A DNA stretch of 64,000 nt from Lutibacter flavus (GCF_900188355.1 NZ_FZNX01000005.1:62001-126000), one strand, 5' to 3'. Positions 1-7,785 are shown, counted from the stretch's first letter. Notes: generated by a model from the sequence alone, not told the origin. Program-made: numbers and translations.

Positions 1-89
1 GTTGCAGACCCTCCTTGAATTAATACTCTATCTCCTGACTCGATTAATTTAACAGCTTCATCAGCTGTCATAATATTTGGTATTTTCAT
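1..89 (-). CDS. Acetyl-CoA hydrolase/CoA-transferase family protein, N-terminus only
   Basis: Only the first 29 codons are inside the window; the gene runs off the left edge. The visible peptide starts MKIPNIMTADEAVKLIESGD and continues into a glycine-rich turn (IQGGSA). This resembles the start of acetyl-CoA hydrolase / succinate (propionate) CoA-transferase family proteins. It lies 44 bp downstream of the decarboxylase beta subunit on the same strand. A CoA-transferase here would fit a succinate-to-propionate route by recycling CoA between succinate and propionyl-CoA. The family call is from a short segment, so it is moderate. Confidence 0.6.
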   Translation of the reverse strand, partial: MKIPNIMTADEAVKLIESGDRVLIQGGSA

Positions 90-133
90 TTTACTTAAAT
101 TTGAGTATTGTTGTTAAATTCAACAATAATTAA

Positions 134-1465
134 TTATCCTAAAAAACTTAATATAATACCTGCAGCAATTGCAGAACCAATAACACCAGAAACATTTGGT
201 GCCATTGCGTGCATTAACAAATAGTTACTTGGGTCTGATTTTAAACCTTCGGTATGAACAACTCTTGCGCTATCTGGAACGGCAGAAACACCTGCAGCTC
301 CAATTAGTGGATTAATTTTATTATCTCCTTTTAAAAATAAGTTCATAAGTTTAGCAAACAATAATCCACCGCAAGTTGCAATTACAAATGATATTGCTCC
401 TAATCCAAAGATTAACATAGAATCTTTAGTTATAAAAATATCAGCTTGTGTTGAAGCTCCAACAGTTACCCCTAATAAAATGGTTACAATGTCAATTAAT
501 TTTGTACGTGCTGTATCGGCTAATCTTTCCGTTCTTCCAGATTCTTTTAATAAGTTACCAAAGAATAACATACCTAATAATGGTAATGCACTAGGAGAGA
601 TAAATGTTGTTAAAATTAAAGCTACAATCGGGAAAATCATTTTTTCTTTTTGAGTTACAGCTCTTGGTGGTTTCATTTTAATTTTTCTATCCTCTTTAGA
701 AATTAGTAATCTCATTAGTGGAGGTTGAATAACAGGTACCAATGCCATATAGGAATATGCCGCTATAGCAATAGGACCAATTAAGTTTTTAACTGTTGTT
801 CCATCTGCTAATATATTAACTCCGTTTGCTAATTTAGATGAAAGAAAAATTGCTGTAGGGCCATCGGCACCACCAATTATTCCTATTGCACCTGCTTCCG
901 GAAGGTTAAATCCTAAATAAAGAGCTCCTAAGAAGGTTGCAAATACTCCAATTTGAGCTGCAGCTCCTAAAAGCATTAATTTAGGGTTCGCAATTAAAGA
1001 TGAGAAATCTGTCATTGCTCCAATTCCTAAGAAAATTAAAGGTGGGTAAATACCTTTTACCACCCCAAAGTATAAGTAATTTAAAACAGAACCTGTTTCG
1101 TAAATACCTGTTTGATTTCCTGCAACAAATGGAATATTTCCAATAATTACACCTGCTCCAATTGGTATTAATAGTAAAGGTTCATAATCAAATTTAATAC
1201 CTAAGTAGATAAATATAATCCCAATTAAAATCATAATTAAATTACCTGATGAGGCATTGGCAAAACCAGTATAATTATAAAATTGTTTGATACCTTCAAA
1301 AGCACCAACGTAAGATTCATCATCTTCTGCATTTGCTTCATCATGTTGTTCAATTGAAACCGATGAATTTAAATTATTAGTGCTTGCATTTGAGTTAATT
1401 CCAAGTGCAGGTCTAATAAAAATTAGCAACGATAGAACACTAAATATTAATAATATTTTTTTCAT
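134..1465 (-). CDS. oadB: Sodium-translocating decarboxylase, beta subunit (OadB/MmdB type)
   Basis: Integral membrane subunit of biotin-dependent Na+-pumping decarboxylases. It decarboxylates carboxybiotin and couples this to Na+ export. The 443-residue protein is very hydrophobic from about residue 75 on. It carries GGADGPTAIF, whose Asp is the Na+/proton-coupling residue in the family, and near the C-terminus NPLIGAAGVSAVPDSARV, the other family signature. It has an N-terminal signal-like segment (residues 1-22) and an acidic, Asn/Ser-rich linker to about residue 55 before the first core helix. This is an extension compared with the classic subunit of roughly 400 residues. It is the last gene of the mce-mmdA-gamma-biotin carrier-beta operon, 68 bp after the biotin carrier. 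A 7-bp hairpin lies in that gap. Confidence 0.9.
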   Translation of the reverse strand: MKKILLIFSVLSLLIFIRPALGINSNASTNNLNSSVSIEQHDEANAEDDESYVGAFEGIKQFYNYTGFANASSGNLIMILIGIIFIYLGIKFDYEPLLLIPIGAGVIIGNIPFVAGNQTGIYETGSVLNYLYFGVVKGIYPPLIFLGIGAMTDFSSLIANPKLMLLGAAAQIGVFATFLGALYLGFNLPEAGAIGIIGGADGPTAIFLSSKLANGVNILADGTTVKNLIGPIAIAAYSYMALVPVIQPPLMRLLISKEDRKIKMKPPRAVTQKEKMIFPIVALILTTFISPSALPLLGMLFFGNLLKESGRTERLADTARTKLIDIVTILLGVTVGASTQADIFITKDSMLIFGLGAISFVIATCGGLLFAKLMNLFLKGDNKINPLIGAAGVSAVPDSARVVHTEGLKSDPSNYLLMHAMAPNVSGVIGSAIAAGIILSFLG

Positions 1466-1492
1466 TTTTTTCTTTTTTTTGTGTTTTCAAAA

Positions 1493-1515
1493 TGAAAGTG
1501 GCTTTTTTACTTTCA
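1493..1515 (-). other. Hairpin between biotin carrier and beta-subunit genes
   Basis: Arms TGAAAGT (1493-1499) and ACTTTCA (1509-1515) form a 7-bp inverted repeat in the 68-bp gap between the two genes. No clear U-tract follows on the minus strand. It could therefore be an mRNA processing or stabilising structure rather than a terminator. Inference only. Confidence 0.35.
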
Positions 1516-1533
1516 ATTAAAAAATGAAAACGT

Positions 1534-1953
1534 TTATCCTAATTCTATCATTACTTCGTTTTGTAAAACTTGTTGGCCAACACTAACTTTTATTGCTGTA
1601 ATTGTACCAGCTTTTTCACAAACAATGTTGTTTTCCATTTTCATAGCTTCTAAAACTAACATCCTGTCACCAACTTTTAAAGAATCACCTACCGCTACAT
1701 CAATAGATAATACAACTCCAGGAATAGGAGCAACAATTGTTGTTTTTGATGAAGTTGGATTTACTTTTAAAGGTTCTGAAGGTCTTTTAGAAGCGGCACG
1801 AACTAATGTAGGAGTTTTCGTTTTTTTGATTTCCTCTTTCATTACAACAGCATAAGAAGTTCCATTAACTTCCAGATTAATAATATTATCTTCGTGTGAT
1901 TTTATATTAACTGTATAACCGTTTTCGTTTACTTTGAATTTATAACTTTTCAT
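1534..1953 (-). CDS. Biotin carboxyl carrier subunit of the decarboxylase
   Basis: A biotinyl domain protein of 139 residues. The biotinylation motif EAMKMEN has its target lysine at about residue 105, in a C-terminal lipoyl/biotinyl fold (about 70-139, starting APIPGVV). The N-terminal 70 residues hold a small beta domain and a lysine/proline/threonine-rich flexible linker, as in MmdC and OadA-type carriers. It carries CO2 as carboxybiotin from the carboxyltransferase to the membrane beta subunit. It lies 3 bp downstream of the gamma-like gene and shares its operon. A second, separate biotin carrier (accB, 20181-20663) serves fatty acid synthesis, so the two biotin enzymes are genetically distinct. 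Confidence 0.9.
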   Translation of the reverse strand: MKSYKFKVNENGYTVNIKSHEDNIINLEVNGTSYAVVMKEEIKKTKTPTLVRAASKRPSEPLKVNPTSSKTTIVAPIPGVVLSIDVAVGDSLKVGDRMLVLEAMKMENNIVCEKAGTITAIKVSVGQQVLQNEVMIELG

Positions 1954-1956
1954 CTT

Positions 1957-2316
1957 TTATAATCTATTTTGTGTTCCGTAGATTTTAGAACTCCAAGGTG
2001 AATATGGTTTTTTTACTTGTTTTATTGTTAAAATTGCACTTTCGTGATCGTGTTGTTGATCTAAATACATATGAACCGCAGCGCCAATTGCTGCAGCAAT
2101 TTCACCTGTAAAATTTTTATCAGATTCAACTTTAATCTCCGACATCTTTTTATCTTTTCTTTTGGTAATTATCTTATATACATAAAGCATAAGAGGTAAT
2201 CCATATTTAAAAAATAACGAAAGTGTAAGTAATGCACTAAAAACAATTATTAATCCGGTAATCAAGATAACGTATCCTTCGCTAATTTGATCGACAACTA
2301 GTGGAATATGTATCAT
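1957..2316 (-). CDS. OadG-family (gamma/delta-like) membrane subunit
   Basis: A small protein of 119 residues with one N-terminal transmembrane helix (about residues 14-38, GYVILITGLIIVFSALLTLS). A cytoplasmic tail rich in charged residues follows. This is the layout of the gamma (OadG) or delta (MmdD) subunit that anchors and assembles Na+-pumping decarboxylases. It overlaps the carboxyltransferase stop by one base and precedes the biotin carrier by 3 bp. The tight coupling fits stoichiometric subunits. The sequence itself is weakly conserved in this family, and the assignment leans on the operon context. Confidence 0.8.
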   Translation of the reverse strand: MIHIPLVVDQISEGYVILITGLIIVFSALLTLSLFFKYGLPLMLYVYKIITKRKDKKMSEIKVESDKNFTGEIAAAIGAAVHMYLDQQHDHESAILTIKQVKKPYSPWSSKIYGTQNRL

Positions 2317-3875
2317 TATAATGGAATATTTGAATGTTTCTTTGGAGGATTTACTTCTTTTTTATTTTGAAGTAATTGTAAAGCTCTAATAATTCTAAAA
2401 CGAGTGTTTCTTGGTTCAATTACATCATCAATAAATCCGTATTTTGCAGCCTCATATGGGTTTGCAAATTTCTTAGTGTATTCTTCTTCTTTTTTATCGA
2501 TGTATTCTTGTTTTTCTTCGGCATCTTCAATTTTTCTAATATTAGAACCTTCTAAAACTTCAACAGCTCCTTTAGCACCCATAACAGCAATTTCCGCTGT
2601 TGGCCAAGCGTAGTTAACATCACCACGTAATTGTTTACAACTCATTACATCGTGTGCACCACCATATGATTTACGAAGTGTAATGGTTACTTTTGGTACA
2701 GTAGCTTCACCATAAGCAAATAATAATTTTGCACCATGAAGTATAATTCCGCCATATTCTTGACCAGTTCCAGGTAAGAAACCAGGTACATCTACCAACG
2801 TTACAATTGGAATATTAAATGCATCACAAAAACGAACAAATCTGGCTGCTTTTCTTGATGCTTCAATATCTAAAACTCCTGCATAATATTTTGGTTGATT
2901 TGCAACTATTCCAACAGGGTGACCATTAAACCTTGCAAAACCAACAACTATATTTCGGGCATAGTTTCTATGTACTTCTGTAAATTCTCCTCTATCTGCA
3001 ATAATTGAAATTACATCAACAATATCGTAAGGTTGATTTGCATTTTCCGGTATTATTTCATTTAAAATATCGTCTAATCTATCAATAGGATCATTACACG
3101 TAATTATTGGAGCTTCTTCTAAATTGTTAGAAGGAAGATAACTTAATAATTTACGAACTAGTAAAAGGTTTTCTTCATCATTTTCAGCCAAGAAATGTGA
3201 TACACCAGATTTTGTTGAATGAATTTTAGCACCTCCCAATTGTTCAGTAGTTACAACCTCACCAGTTACAGTTTGTACTACCTTAGGTCCAGTTACAAAC
3301 ATATAACTTGTTTGATCTGTCATAATTGTAAAATCTGTTAAAGCAGGAGAATAAACAGCTCCACCGGCACAAGGGCCTAAAATTGAAGATATTTGAGGTA
3401 TTACTCCTGAAGCCATAATATTTCTTTGGAAAATCTCTGCATAACCAGCTAAGGATCTTACTCCTTCTTGAATACGAGCACCACCACTATCATTAAGACC
3501 AATAACGGGAACACCAATTTTCATTGCCATATCCATTACCTTACATATTTTTAATGCATATGTTTCAGATAATGACCCTCCAAATACAGTAAAATCTTGT
3601 GCAAATACATACACAACTCTTCCATCAATTGTTCCGTGACCGGTAACAACACCATCAGAAAGATAAATTTGTTTGTCTAAACCAAAAGATCTTGTTCTGT
3701 GAGTTACAAACATATCAAATTCTTCAAAACTTTCATCATCTAAAAGAATATCAATACGTTCACGAGCTGTTAATTTACCTTTAGCATGTTGTGATTCAAT
3801 ACGTTTTTCACCACCACCTAATTTTGCTTGAGCTCTTTTCTCAATGAGCTCATTAATTTTGTCTTGATTTGCCAT
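2316..3875 (-). CDS. mmdA: Acyl-CoA carboxyltransferase; methylmalonyl-CoA decarboxylase alpha / PccB-like
   Basis: This 519-residue protein has the full PccB/MmdA carboxyltransferase architecture. It has the N-terminal SARERI-type segment ([16 protein letters not shown]), GGSLSE, the oxyanion glycine pair [12 protein letters not shown] and [13 protein letters not shown]. The C-terminal half has [17 protein letters not shown] and [10 protein letters not shown]. It transfers CO2 between a CoA thioester and biotin. Because alpha is of the 12S/PccB type and not the pyruvate-carboxylase-like OadA type, the complex should act on methylmalonyl-CoA rather than oxaloacetate. The epimerase gene 22 bp upstream supports this. 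In reverse the enzyme would be a propionyl-CoA carboxylase, but the operon has no biotin carboxylase. The only one in the window is accC at 20739-22088. Confidence 0.9.
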   Translation of the reverse strand: MANQDKINELIEKRAQAKLGGGEKRIESQHAKGKLTARERIDILLDDESFEEFDMFVTHRTRSFGLDKQIYLSDGVVTGHGTIDGRVVYVFAQDFTVFGGSLSETYALKICKVMDMAMKIGVPVIGLNDSGGARIQEGVRSLAGYAEIFQRNIMASGVIPQISSILGPCAGGAVYSPALTDFTIMTDQTSYMFVTGPKVVQTVTGEVVTTEQLGGAKIHSTKSGVSHFLAENDEENLLLVRKLLSYLPSNNLEEAPIITCNDPIDRLDDILNEIIPENANQPYDIVDVISIIADRGEFTEVHRNYARNIVVGFARFNGHPVGIVANQPKYYAGVLDIEASRKAARFVRFCDAFNIPIVTLVDVPGFLPGTGQEYGGIILHGAKLLFAYGEATVPKVTITLRKSYGGAHDVMSCKQLRGDVNYAWPTAEIAVMGAKGAVEVLEGSNIRKIEDAEEKQEYIDKKEEEYTKKFANPYEAAKYGFIDDVIEPRNTRFRIIRALQLLQNKKEVNPPKKHSNIPL

Positions 3876-3897
3876 TTTCTATTTTTTCTTAACTTTT

Positions 3898-4299
3898 TTA
3901 TTTTGAACAAAGTTCTGTAAGTACGCCATTTGTTGATTTAGGGTGAAGAAATCCTATATTTAACCCTTCAGCTCCTTTTCTAGAAACCTTATCAACCAAT
4001 TTAACACCACGCTCCTCAGCTGTTTTTAAAGCTTTAGAAGCATTTGGCACAGCAAAAGCTATGTGGTGAATTCCTTGCCCTTTCTTTTCAATAAATTTAC
4101 CAATTGGCCCATCAGGAGAAGTACTTTCTAACAATTCAATTTTTGTATCACCTACCAAAAAAAAGGCTGTTTTCACTTTTTGATCAACAACCTCTTCAAT
4201 ACTGTAGCATTTGAGCCCCAATACTTCTTCGTAGTATTTTATTGATTCTTCTAAGTTGTCTACTGCAATTCCGATATGTTCTATATGAGAAATATTCAT
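3898..4299 (-). CDS. mce: Methylmalonyl-CoA epimerase
   Basis: A 133-residue glyoxalase/VOC-fold protein that interconverts (R)- and (S)-methylmalonyl-CoA. The start ISHIEHIGIAVDNLEESIKYYE supplies a metal-ligand histidine, and GIHHIAFAVPN supplies the central one. E128 near the end (LTELCSK) is in place of the last ligand. The length is typical for the family. It is the first gene of the decarboxylase operon and links methylmalonyl-CoA mutase product to the carboxyltransferase. The mutase genes are not in this window. A promoter-like -7 element and a Crp-like palindrome lie upstream. Confidence 0.93.
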   Translation of the reverse strand: MNISHIEHIGIAVDNLEESIKYYEEVLGLKCYSIEEVVDQKVKTAFFLVGDTKIELLESTSPDGPIGKFIEKKGQGIHHIAFAVPNASKALKTAEERGVKLVDKVSRKGAEGLNIGFLHPKSTNGVLTELCSK

Positions 4300-4381
4300 T
4301 ATTTAAATATTTTTAGTTGTTTTTAAATTAGTTATTCTAAAAAAAGGAGTTGAAAAGATAAGCAGTTCCTAATTTAGACAA

Positions 4382-4389
4382 CAAAATTA
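4382..4389 (-). promoter_or_regulatory. -7 element of the mce-mmd operon promoter
   Basis: On the minus strand this reads TAATTTTG, matching the Bacteroidota -7 consensus TANNTTTG, about 83 bp upstream of the mce start codon. No TTG -33 element is present at 19 bp. This fits a promoter that depends on an activator. Confidence 0.55.
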
Positions 4390-4410
4390 GAGCATAGTAA
4401 ATCCACGGAA

Positions 4411-4426
4411 TATGACAGATGTCATA
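4411..4426. promoter_or_regulatory. Crp/Fnr-like palindrome upstream of mce
   Basis: TATGACAGATGTCATA is a perfect inverted repeat that can be read as TATGA-N6-TCATA, one substitution per arm from the classic Crp site TGTGA-N6-TCACA. Its centre is about 40 bp upstream of the start site predicted from the -7 element at 4382-4389. That is the usual class II activator position. The regulator is not in the window. Confidence 0.55.
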
Positions 4427-4528
4427 AACTATATTAAACTACTAAATCGTTTGAGTAACTAGAGTAACCTATATGTTTTCAATAATTTAGATTTTTATTT
4501 AATGATTTCTACTAAGGTTGTTTTTCAT

Positions 4529-4559
4529 AAAAAAGCCTCGAATTATTAATTCAAGGCTT
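4529..4559 (-). terminator. Rho-independent terminator of the SDR dehydrogenase gene
   Basis: On the minus strand an AAGCCTTGAATT...AATTCGAGGCTT stem is followed by a run of T residues. It lies about 20 bp downstream of the stop codon at 4582. Confidence 0.8.
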
Positions 4560-4581
4560 GTAATTTATTATTTTAAAATTT

Positions 4582-5538
4582 TTATATTTCTTCATACTTT
4601 GTATGAAGGCTATTCAGCATAATTTCTGACATTTTCTTTATATCAATTTTATGTTTCCATCCCCAATCTTCTCTAGCTTTGGAGTCATCAATACTTCGTG
4701 GCCAGCTATCCGCTATATTTTGTCTAAAGTCTGAGTTATATGAAATTCTAAATTCAGGTACAATTTTTTTTATTTCTTCGGCAATCTCTTCTGGAGTAAA
4801 ACTCATTGCAGCTAAATTATACGAAGATCTTATTTTTACATCTTCTGGATTGGCATCCATAATTTTAATTGTTGCCTCAATAGCATCGTCCATATACATC
4901 ATTGGTAATTTTGTTCCCTTATTTAAAAAAGAATTGTACTTACCAATAAGTAATGCATTGTGATATATTTCAACAGCATAATCTGTAGTTCCTCCACCTG
5001 GATTAGTTTTCCAGCTAATTATGCCTGGATAACGAATACTTCTAACGTCAACACCAAATTTATTAAAATAATATTCACACCAACGTTCACCAGCTTGTTT
5101 GCTTATTCCGTAAACCGTTGAAGGTTCCATTACGGTTTCTTGAGGTGTATATTCTTTTGGTGTAGTTGGGCCAAAAACTGCTATTGAACTTGGCCAAAAT
5201 AATTTTTTGAATTTCCCTTCTTTTGCTAAATTGAGTACATTAAACAAAGAATTCATGTTTAATTCCCATGCCTTTGCAGGGAATTTTTCTCCAGTTGCAG
5301 ATAACATAGCCGCCATTAGATAAACATCTGTTACTTTATATTTCTCAATTACATTTAGTATTGAGTCATATTCCATGGCATTGATAAATTCAAAGGGTCC
5401 AGATTTCATTAATTCTTTACTTCCTTCTCTAATATCTGAAGCTATAACTGCATTATCACCGTTAATCTCACGCAATTTAAGTGTTAACTCAGTTCCAATT
5501 TGCCCGCAAGCCCCAATAATTAAAATACATGTGTTCAT
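4582..5538 (-). CDS. NAD-dependent epimerase/dehydratase-family protein, probable SDR-type L-threonine 3-dehydrogenase
   Basis: A 318-residue extended short-chain dehydrogenase. The Rossmann motif is GACGQIG (residues 9-15). The catalytic SSIAVFG serine segment and YGISK (Tyr and Lys) follow, then RYPGIIS. These features and the C-terminal WPRSIDDSKAREDWGW match the SDR-type threonine dehydrogenases known from psychrophilic and marine flavobacteria. Those oxidise L-threonine to 2-amino-3-ketobutyrate and are unrelated to the zinc-dependent E. coli Tdh. Monocistronic: it has its own -7 element and terminator. A related UDP-sugar epimerase remains possible, but the 'WPRSIDDS' tail favours threonine dehydrogenase. 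Confidence 0.8.
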   Translation of the reverse strand: MNTCILIIGACGQIGTELTLKLREINGDNAVIASDIREGSKELMKSGPFEFINAMEYDSILNVIEKYKVTDVYLMAAMLSATGEKFPAKAWELNMNSLFNVLNLAKEGKFKKLFWPSSIAVFGPTTPKEYTPQETVMEPSTVYGISKQAGERWCEYYFNKFGVDVRSIRYPGIISWKTNPGGGTTDYAVEIYHNALLIGKYNSFLNKGTKLPMMYMDDAIEATIKIMDANPEDVKIRSSYNLAAMSFTPEEIAEEIKKIVPEFRISYNSDFRQNIADSWPRSIDDSKAREDWGWKHKIDIKKMSEIMLNSLHTKYEEI

Positions 5539-5565
5539 TTAATAATTTATCAATTTTATCGTTAT

Positions 5566-5573
5566 CAAATATA
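5566..5573 (-). promoter_or_regulatory. -7 element of the SDR dehydrogenase promoter
   Basis: Reads TATATTTG on the minus strand, 28 bp before the start codon. A TTG lies 15 bp upstream, shorter than the usual 19. Confidence 0.45.
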
Positions 5574-5652
5574 CAGAAATAAAATAATCAAATTTATAGT
5601 ATTTGTTTTTTATGAAAATCATATTTTTTATTTAAAACAGTTATTTTATTAG

Positions 5653-5660
5653 TATTTTTG
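5653..5660 (+). promoter_or_regulatory. -7 element before the lipoprotein gene
   Basis: TATTTTTG fits TANNTTTG and lies 18 bp upstream of the ATG at 5679. There is no TTG -33 box at the expected distance. Confidence 0.35.
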
Positions 5661-5678
5661 ACTGCAATAAGTTTTAAA

Positions 5679-6281
5679 ATGAAGTATTTATATAGTTTTT
5701 TATTGGTAATATTATTTCTAACTATTTCGTGTAATAGAAATAAAAATATGGAAGAAGTAACTGAAGTTGTTGATAGTCTAAAAGTTAACGAGGATAGAAT
5801 TGTTAATAGTATTGGTGAAACTTTAATTCCAAATGCAAGACGTAATTTAAGGGATTGGAAAGAGTACAATAATGTGGATGAGTTTATGATAAAGTATTAT
5901 AATGTTTCTAAATTGGAAGCTCTTAACAATTCGAAAGAACTTTCAGATTTAGTAAAAAATATGATAGATACCATTAGGATTGATAAATTGGATAAAATAA
6001 ATGTGATTGCAAGATTTAATGTGTTGCATAACGAAACCTTAAGACTTGCCGATATGGCGAATATCCCTTCTATTACAGAAGATGAAGTTAAAGAAGAGGT
6101 TAAAAAAATAATAGATTTATATTCAGCAGTTAATTCAAAAATTAATACAATTTATAAGGCAGAGGAACTTCAAAAAGCGTTAGATGTTGATACTGAAATG
6201 CCAATTGAATTAAAGGAACGGAATGAAATAAAAAATAGATTGAAAAGAGAAAGGCTTATCTCAAATGCAAAAAAACAATAA
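5679..6281 (+). CDS. Uncharacterised lipoprotein
   Basis: I do not recognise a named family. The ATG at 5679 is chosen because it opens a lipoprotein signal, MKYLYSFLLVILFLTISC, with the acylated Cys at residue 18. A TTG 21 bp upstream would bury the signal. The mature 180 residues are hydrophilic, rich in Lys, Glu, Asn and Ile, and mostly helical by composition, with a basic C-terminus. The protein is probably attached to the periplasmic or outer face of a membrane. It ends 3 bp before a second lipoprotein gene, so the two are likely co-transcribed. Function unknown. Confidence 0.7.
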   Translation: MKYLYSFLLVILFLTISCNRNKNMEEVTEVVDSLKVNEDRIVNSIGETLIPNARRNLRDWKEYNNVDEFMIKYYNVSKLEALNNSKELSDLVKNMIDTIRIDKLDKINVIARFNVLHNETLRLADMANIPSITEDEVKEEVKKIIDLYSAVNSKINTIYKAEELQKALDVDTEMPIELKERNEIKNRLKRERLISNAKKQ

Positions 6282-6284
6282 TTT

Positions 6285-6806
6285 ATGAAAAAAATAGCTG
6301 TATTTCTAATTGCAATAATTACTGTTTCCTGTTGTAAAAATGAACAGAAAATCACTGAAAATGTAAATATAGATTTAGAAAAAGAAGCTATTAAAATGGA
6401 GCTGGACACTTGGCATAAAAACGCTGCAGAAGCAAATTTTGAAGCCTATTTTAGCGCCATGACTTCTAATGGAATTTTTATAGGAACGGATGCTTCTGAA
6501 AATTGGAAAACTCCTGAATTTAAAGATTTTAGTAAGCCGTATTTTGATAAAGGTAAAGCTTGGGATTTTACGCCAGTTGATCGTAATATTTATATAGATA
6601 CCAATGGGAAAATTGCCTGGTTTGATGAATTACTTGATACTTGGATGGGTGTTTGTAGAGGTTCTGGTGTTTTAAAGAAAATAGATGATTCATGGAAAAT
6701 AGAGCATTATGTACTTTCTTTAACAACTCCAAATGATAACGTTCAAGATATTATTAAAATAAATAAAAAGCACGATTCAATATTTTTAAAACGCTATAAA
6801 AAGTAA
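6285..6806 (+). CDS. Lipoprotein with SnoaL/NTF2-like (DUF4440-type) domain
   Basis: This 173-residue protein has a short lipoprotein signal (MKKIAVFLIAIITVSCC; Cys 16 or 17). An NTF2-like domain of about 120 residues follows: a helical start (KEAIKMELDTWHKNAAEANFEAYF), then GIFIGTDASENWK, then strands IAWFDELLDTWMG and GVLKKIDDSWKIEHYVLS. This pattern is typical of nuclear transport factor 2-like proteins of Bacteroidota. They form cone-shaped ligand-binding or enzymatic folds whose substrates are mostly unknown. It starts 3 bp after the preceding lipoprotein and converges on the minus-strand MORN-like gene with a 1-bp gap. Confidence 0.75.
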   Translation: MKKIAVFLIAIITVSCCKNEQKITENVNIDLEKEAIKMELDTWHKNAAEANFEAYFSAMTSNGIFIGTDASENWKTPEFKDFSKPYFDKGKAWDFTPVDRNIYIDTNGKIAWFDELLDTWMGVCRGSGVLKKIDDSWKIEHYVLSLTTPNDNVQDIIKINKKHDSIFLKRYKK

Positions 6807-6807
6807 T

Positions 6808-7167
6808 TTATAAATTATTTTTAGGTGAATTTTGAATGTCTAATTCAGTAATATTTATAATTTTATTATTGTCATACTCAATTTTAGTAATTTTATTTTT
6901 GCTCCAATAAGTCCAAACACCAACTTTAACTCCGTAATTATAAGTTGCATAGCATTTTTTTGTACCATCTAAATTATAACTTTCCCAAGAAGCATGTAAT
7001 TTTCCATCCTTTGTATAAAAACCATGTTGCATTATGTTGCCATTTTCGTAATATAAAGTAACTTCTTGTAAATCACCTTTTTCTTCGACTTTTGGCAAAT
7101 TGTTTTCTTGAGAATAAGCGAAAGAACCAAAAAGCAAAAATGTAAAAACGAATAATAAATTTTTCAT
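6808..7167 (-). CDS. Exported MORN-repeat-like protein (YwqK-type)
   Basis: The start at 7167 gives a clean Sec signal peptide (MKNLLFVFTFLLFGSFAYSQ). The next in-frame start 33 bp upstream would add a hydrophilic head. The mature ~100 residues repeat a 'YYENGNIMQHGFYTKDGKLH / YNLDGTKKCYATYNYGVKVG' pattern, i.e. MORN-like beta hairpins as in the YwqK family. That family is annotated as a 'toxin-antitoxin antitoxin', but in Bacteroidota these are mostly stand-alone exported proteins. No toxin gene is adjacent. A -7 element lies at 7198-7205. Function unknown. Confidence 0.75.
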   Translation of the reverse strand: MKNLLFVFTFLLFGSFAYSQENNLPKVEEKGDLQEVTLYYENGNIMQHGFYTKDGKLHASWESYNLDGTKKCYATYNYGVKVGVWTYWSKNKITKIEYDNNKIINITELDIQNSPKNNL

Positions 7168-7197
7168 AATTGTTAATTTGACAGAATTATAATTACT

Positions 7198-7205
7198 CAA
7201 ATTTA
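7198..7205 (-). promoter_or_regulatory. -7 element of the MORN-like gene
   Basis: Reads TAAATTTG on the minus strand, 31 bp upstream of the chosen start at 7167. This supports the inner start. No clear -33 box. Confidence 0.45.
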
Positions 7206-7254
7206 CAATATTCTAAATGTAGAATAGATGATAGAAATCAGTAAAATAAGAAGA

Positions 7255-7725
7255 CTAAATAAGAGCTTTTACTGTTTTAAAAACTAAATCAGACTCGAAA
7301 CCTTTTGAAATTAGAAACGTAGCAAGTTTATTTCTTTTTTTGAACAAGTTTGATTCTTTTATTAAGGGCAATTTTTTTTCGGCAATTTTTTGAAGTGCCT
7401 CTAAGTAATCTTCGTTATTAATTTCTTTTAATGAGGATTTGATATTATAAGCTGAAATATTTCTAAATTTTAATTCGTTGACGATTCTAATTTTACCCCA
7501 TTTTTTAATTGAAAATTTCCCTCTAACAAAGGCTTTGGCAAAACGCTCTTCATTTAAAAAATTATGTTGCAATAAATGAAGAATTATTTTCTCTTTTGCT
7601 TCAGGAATCATATTTATATCATAAATTTTTTGTTCAACTTCTTTATGACAACGCTCTTGATAAGCACAATAGTTTTCTAAAAGTTTTGTAGCTTCATCTA
7701 CGGTATATGATTTTTTAGTTCTCAT
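7255..7725 (-). CDS. recx: Regulatory protein RecX
   Basis: RecX modulates RecA filaments. The protein shows the three-helix RecX repeats. An N-terminal YTVDEATKLLENYCAYQERCHKEVEQKI is followed by FLNEERFAKAFVRGKFSIKKWGKIRIVNELKFRNIS, the most conserved core. A C-terminal KKRNKLATFLISKGFESDLVFKTV closes it. The ATG at 7725 is preferred over the TTG at 7734, which would add only three residues. recA is not in this window. The gene sits just after the efflux operon terminator, so it needs its own promoter, which I could not place confidently. Confidence 0.9.
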   Translation of the reverse strand: MRTKKSYTVDEATKLLENYCAYQERCHKEVEQKIYDINMIPEAKEKIILHLLQHNFLNEERFAKAFVRGKFSIKKWGKIRIVNELKFRNISAYNIKSSLKEINNEDYLEALQKIAEKKLPLIKESNLFKKRNKLATFLISKGFESDLVFKTVKALI

Positions 7726-7742
7726 TACGCACAAATAAAAAG

Positions 7743-7771
7743 AAAAAAAGCGACTTCAAAGAGTCGCTTTT
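7743..7771 (-). terminator. Terminator of the RND efflux operon
   Basis: A 10-bp stem AAAAGCGACT / AGTCGCTTTT with a 6-nt loop, followed on the minus strand by a T run (7743-7749). It is 15 bp after the permease stop. The symmetric A/T tails could also act on plus-strand transcripts. Confidence 0.85.
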
Positions 7772-7785
7772 AATATAATTTCAAT

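Larger units (their letters stand above)
4300..4581. other. Intergenic region upstream of the mce operon
   Basis: 282 bp without a gene, between the dehydrogenase stop and the mce start (both minus strand). It holds the dehydrogenase terminator (4529-4559), the Crp-like palindrome (4411-4426) and the -7 element (4382-4389). Nothing else was recognised. Confidence 0.7.

Noticed and set aside
1534-3875. Oxaloacetate decarboxylase or propionyl-CoA carboxylase as the identity of the biotin complex
   Set aside because: Alpha is PccB/MmdA type rather than OadA type, and the operon has Na+-pump subunits but no biotin carboxylase. Methylmalonyl-CoA decarboxylase fits best.
6808-7167. Reading the YwqK-like gene as an antitoxin of a toxin-antitoxin pair
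   Set aside because: It has a Sec signal peptide and MORN-like repeats and no toxin-like neighbour; the family name is misleading here.
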